From Candidatus Sabulitectum sp. (GTDB lineage Bacteria; Fermentibacterota; Fermentibacteria; Fermentibacterales; Fermentibacteraceae): a stretch of DNA of 5,921 nt. This document shows, one piece after another, positions 5,602 to 5,921 of this stretch. The position numbers were made by a program, and so were the translations under genes. Within the stretch, counting starts at the first letter, position 1; each line of letters starts with the position of its first letter. The DNA lies in contig JAGLDB010000120.1 of NCBI GenBank assembly GCA_023145935.1, positions 1-5,921 of the forward strand, in the 5' to 3' direction. The notes beneath the pieces were generated by a model. The model made no database searches and was not told the origin of the DNA. It was given only the letters and a program-made list of their open reading frames with translations.

Positions 5602-5921
5602 TCGTGGCCTTCCAGGATCAACCAGTCGTTCTGAACTGCCATCTTGCGAAGCTTTCTTACAGGATGAACAGCAATCGCAGAGCCGCACATATCAAGAATG
5701 TACCGGTCTCCCCAGGAATCCCCCAGAGCAAGGGCCTGGGAAGGCTTAATTCCCAGTTGATCCATAATTGCCATTGCAGGAGCTATCTTTGCCTTGCCAT
5801 AGGGTCTTTGCCCCACCAGATGGCCTGTGCATTTTCCGTTCTTTACCAGAGGAATGCTACCGCGAAAACTGGTGAATCCAAGACCTTCCGCAATAGCCTG
5901 CACCAGAGGTGAAAGAGATGC
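5598..5921 (-). CDS. HAD-IB (SerB-like) phosphatase, C-terminal part (cut by window edge)
   Basis: The last 107 codons are visible; the start and the catalytic DxDxT motif lie beyond the right edge. The visible part begins in motif II (ASLSPLVQAIAEGLG), followed by GKCTGHLVG, the motif III lysine in YGKAK (about Lys43 of the visible part) and motif IV ALGDSWGDRYILD, whose acidic residues bind magnesium. The chain ends AVHPVRKLRKMAVQNDWLIL, which resembles the end of the HAD-IB/phosphoserine-phosphatase-like group. These soluble cytoplasmic enzymes hydrolyse phosphomonoesters; the substrate here cannot be assigned. Its stop overlaps the GTG of the ThiI-like gene by four bases, so the two are co-transcribed and probably translationally coupled, although no shared pathway is obvious. 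Confidence 0.88.
   Translation of the reverse strand, partial: ASLSPLVQAIAEGLGFTSFRGSIPLVKNGKCTGHLVGQRPYGKAKIAPAMAIMDQLGIKPSQALALGDSWGDRYILDMCGSAIAVHPVRKLRKMAVQNDWLILEGHE

Noticed and set aside
5602..5688. Longer ThiI-like protein starting at the ATG at 5688
   Set aside because: The extra 29 residues only read the phosphatase gene in another frame and are Cys-rich without family similarity. The GTG at 5601 has a ribosome site and a typical 4-base overlap.

Overview
The window looks like a chromosomal segment of a Gram-negative bacterium, most likely from the Fibrobacteres-Chlorobi-Bacteroidetes (FCB) superphylum or a related candidate phylum. The main clue is a type IX secretion (T9SS) type A-like C-terminal sorting domain on one secreted beta-propeller protein. 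Short signal peptides and secreted repeat proteins fit this. The phylum assignment is inference. There are seven protein genes (two cut by the window edges), one clear cobalamin riboswitch, and no mobile element, CRISPR array, rRNA or tRNA that I can see.

Left part (1-1724, minus strand): a cobalamin riboswitch leads into a secreted YncE/BtuG-like beta-propeller with a T9SS-type tail. This gene overlaps by ATGA a second secreted surface-protein gene that runs off the left edge. The riboswitch ties the operon to vitamin B12. By analogy with the Bacteroides B12-capture protein BtuG, I propose a corrinoid-capture operon whose propeller is exported and anchored by T9SS instead of by a lipid. This is the most interesting part of the window.

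Middle (1764-3332): an alkyltransferase-like DNA-damage recognition protein (ATL; Trp in place of the MGMT catalytic Cys) is transcribed divergently from the riboswitch operon. It converges, across a small symmetric hairpin, on a PatB/MalY-type PLP-dependent C-S lyase on the minus strand. The start of the ATL gene is separated from the riboswitch by only about 40 bp, with an AT-rich palindrome between them that could supply -10 elements in both directions.

Right part (3333-5921): a 130-bp divergent intergenic region carries an inverted repeat and a good sigma70-like promoter. It leads to a GTG-started secreted protein made of seven degenerate blade repeats. This gene converges on a minus-strand pair: the C-terminal part of a HAD-IB phosphatase (cut by the right edge), coupled by a GTGA overlap to a PP-loop/ThiI-like nucleotide alpha hydrolase, probably a tRNA-thiolation-type enzyme. 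Apart from the B12 operon, the genes show no evident functional connection.
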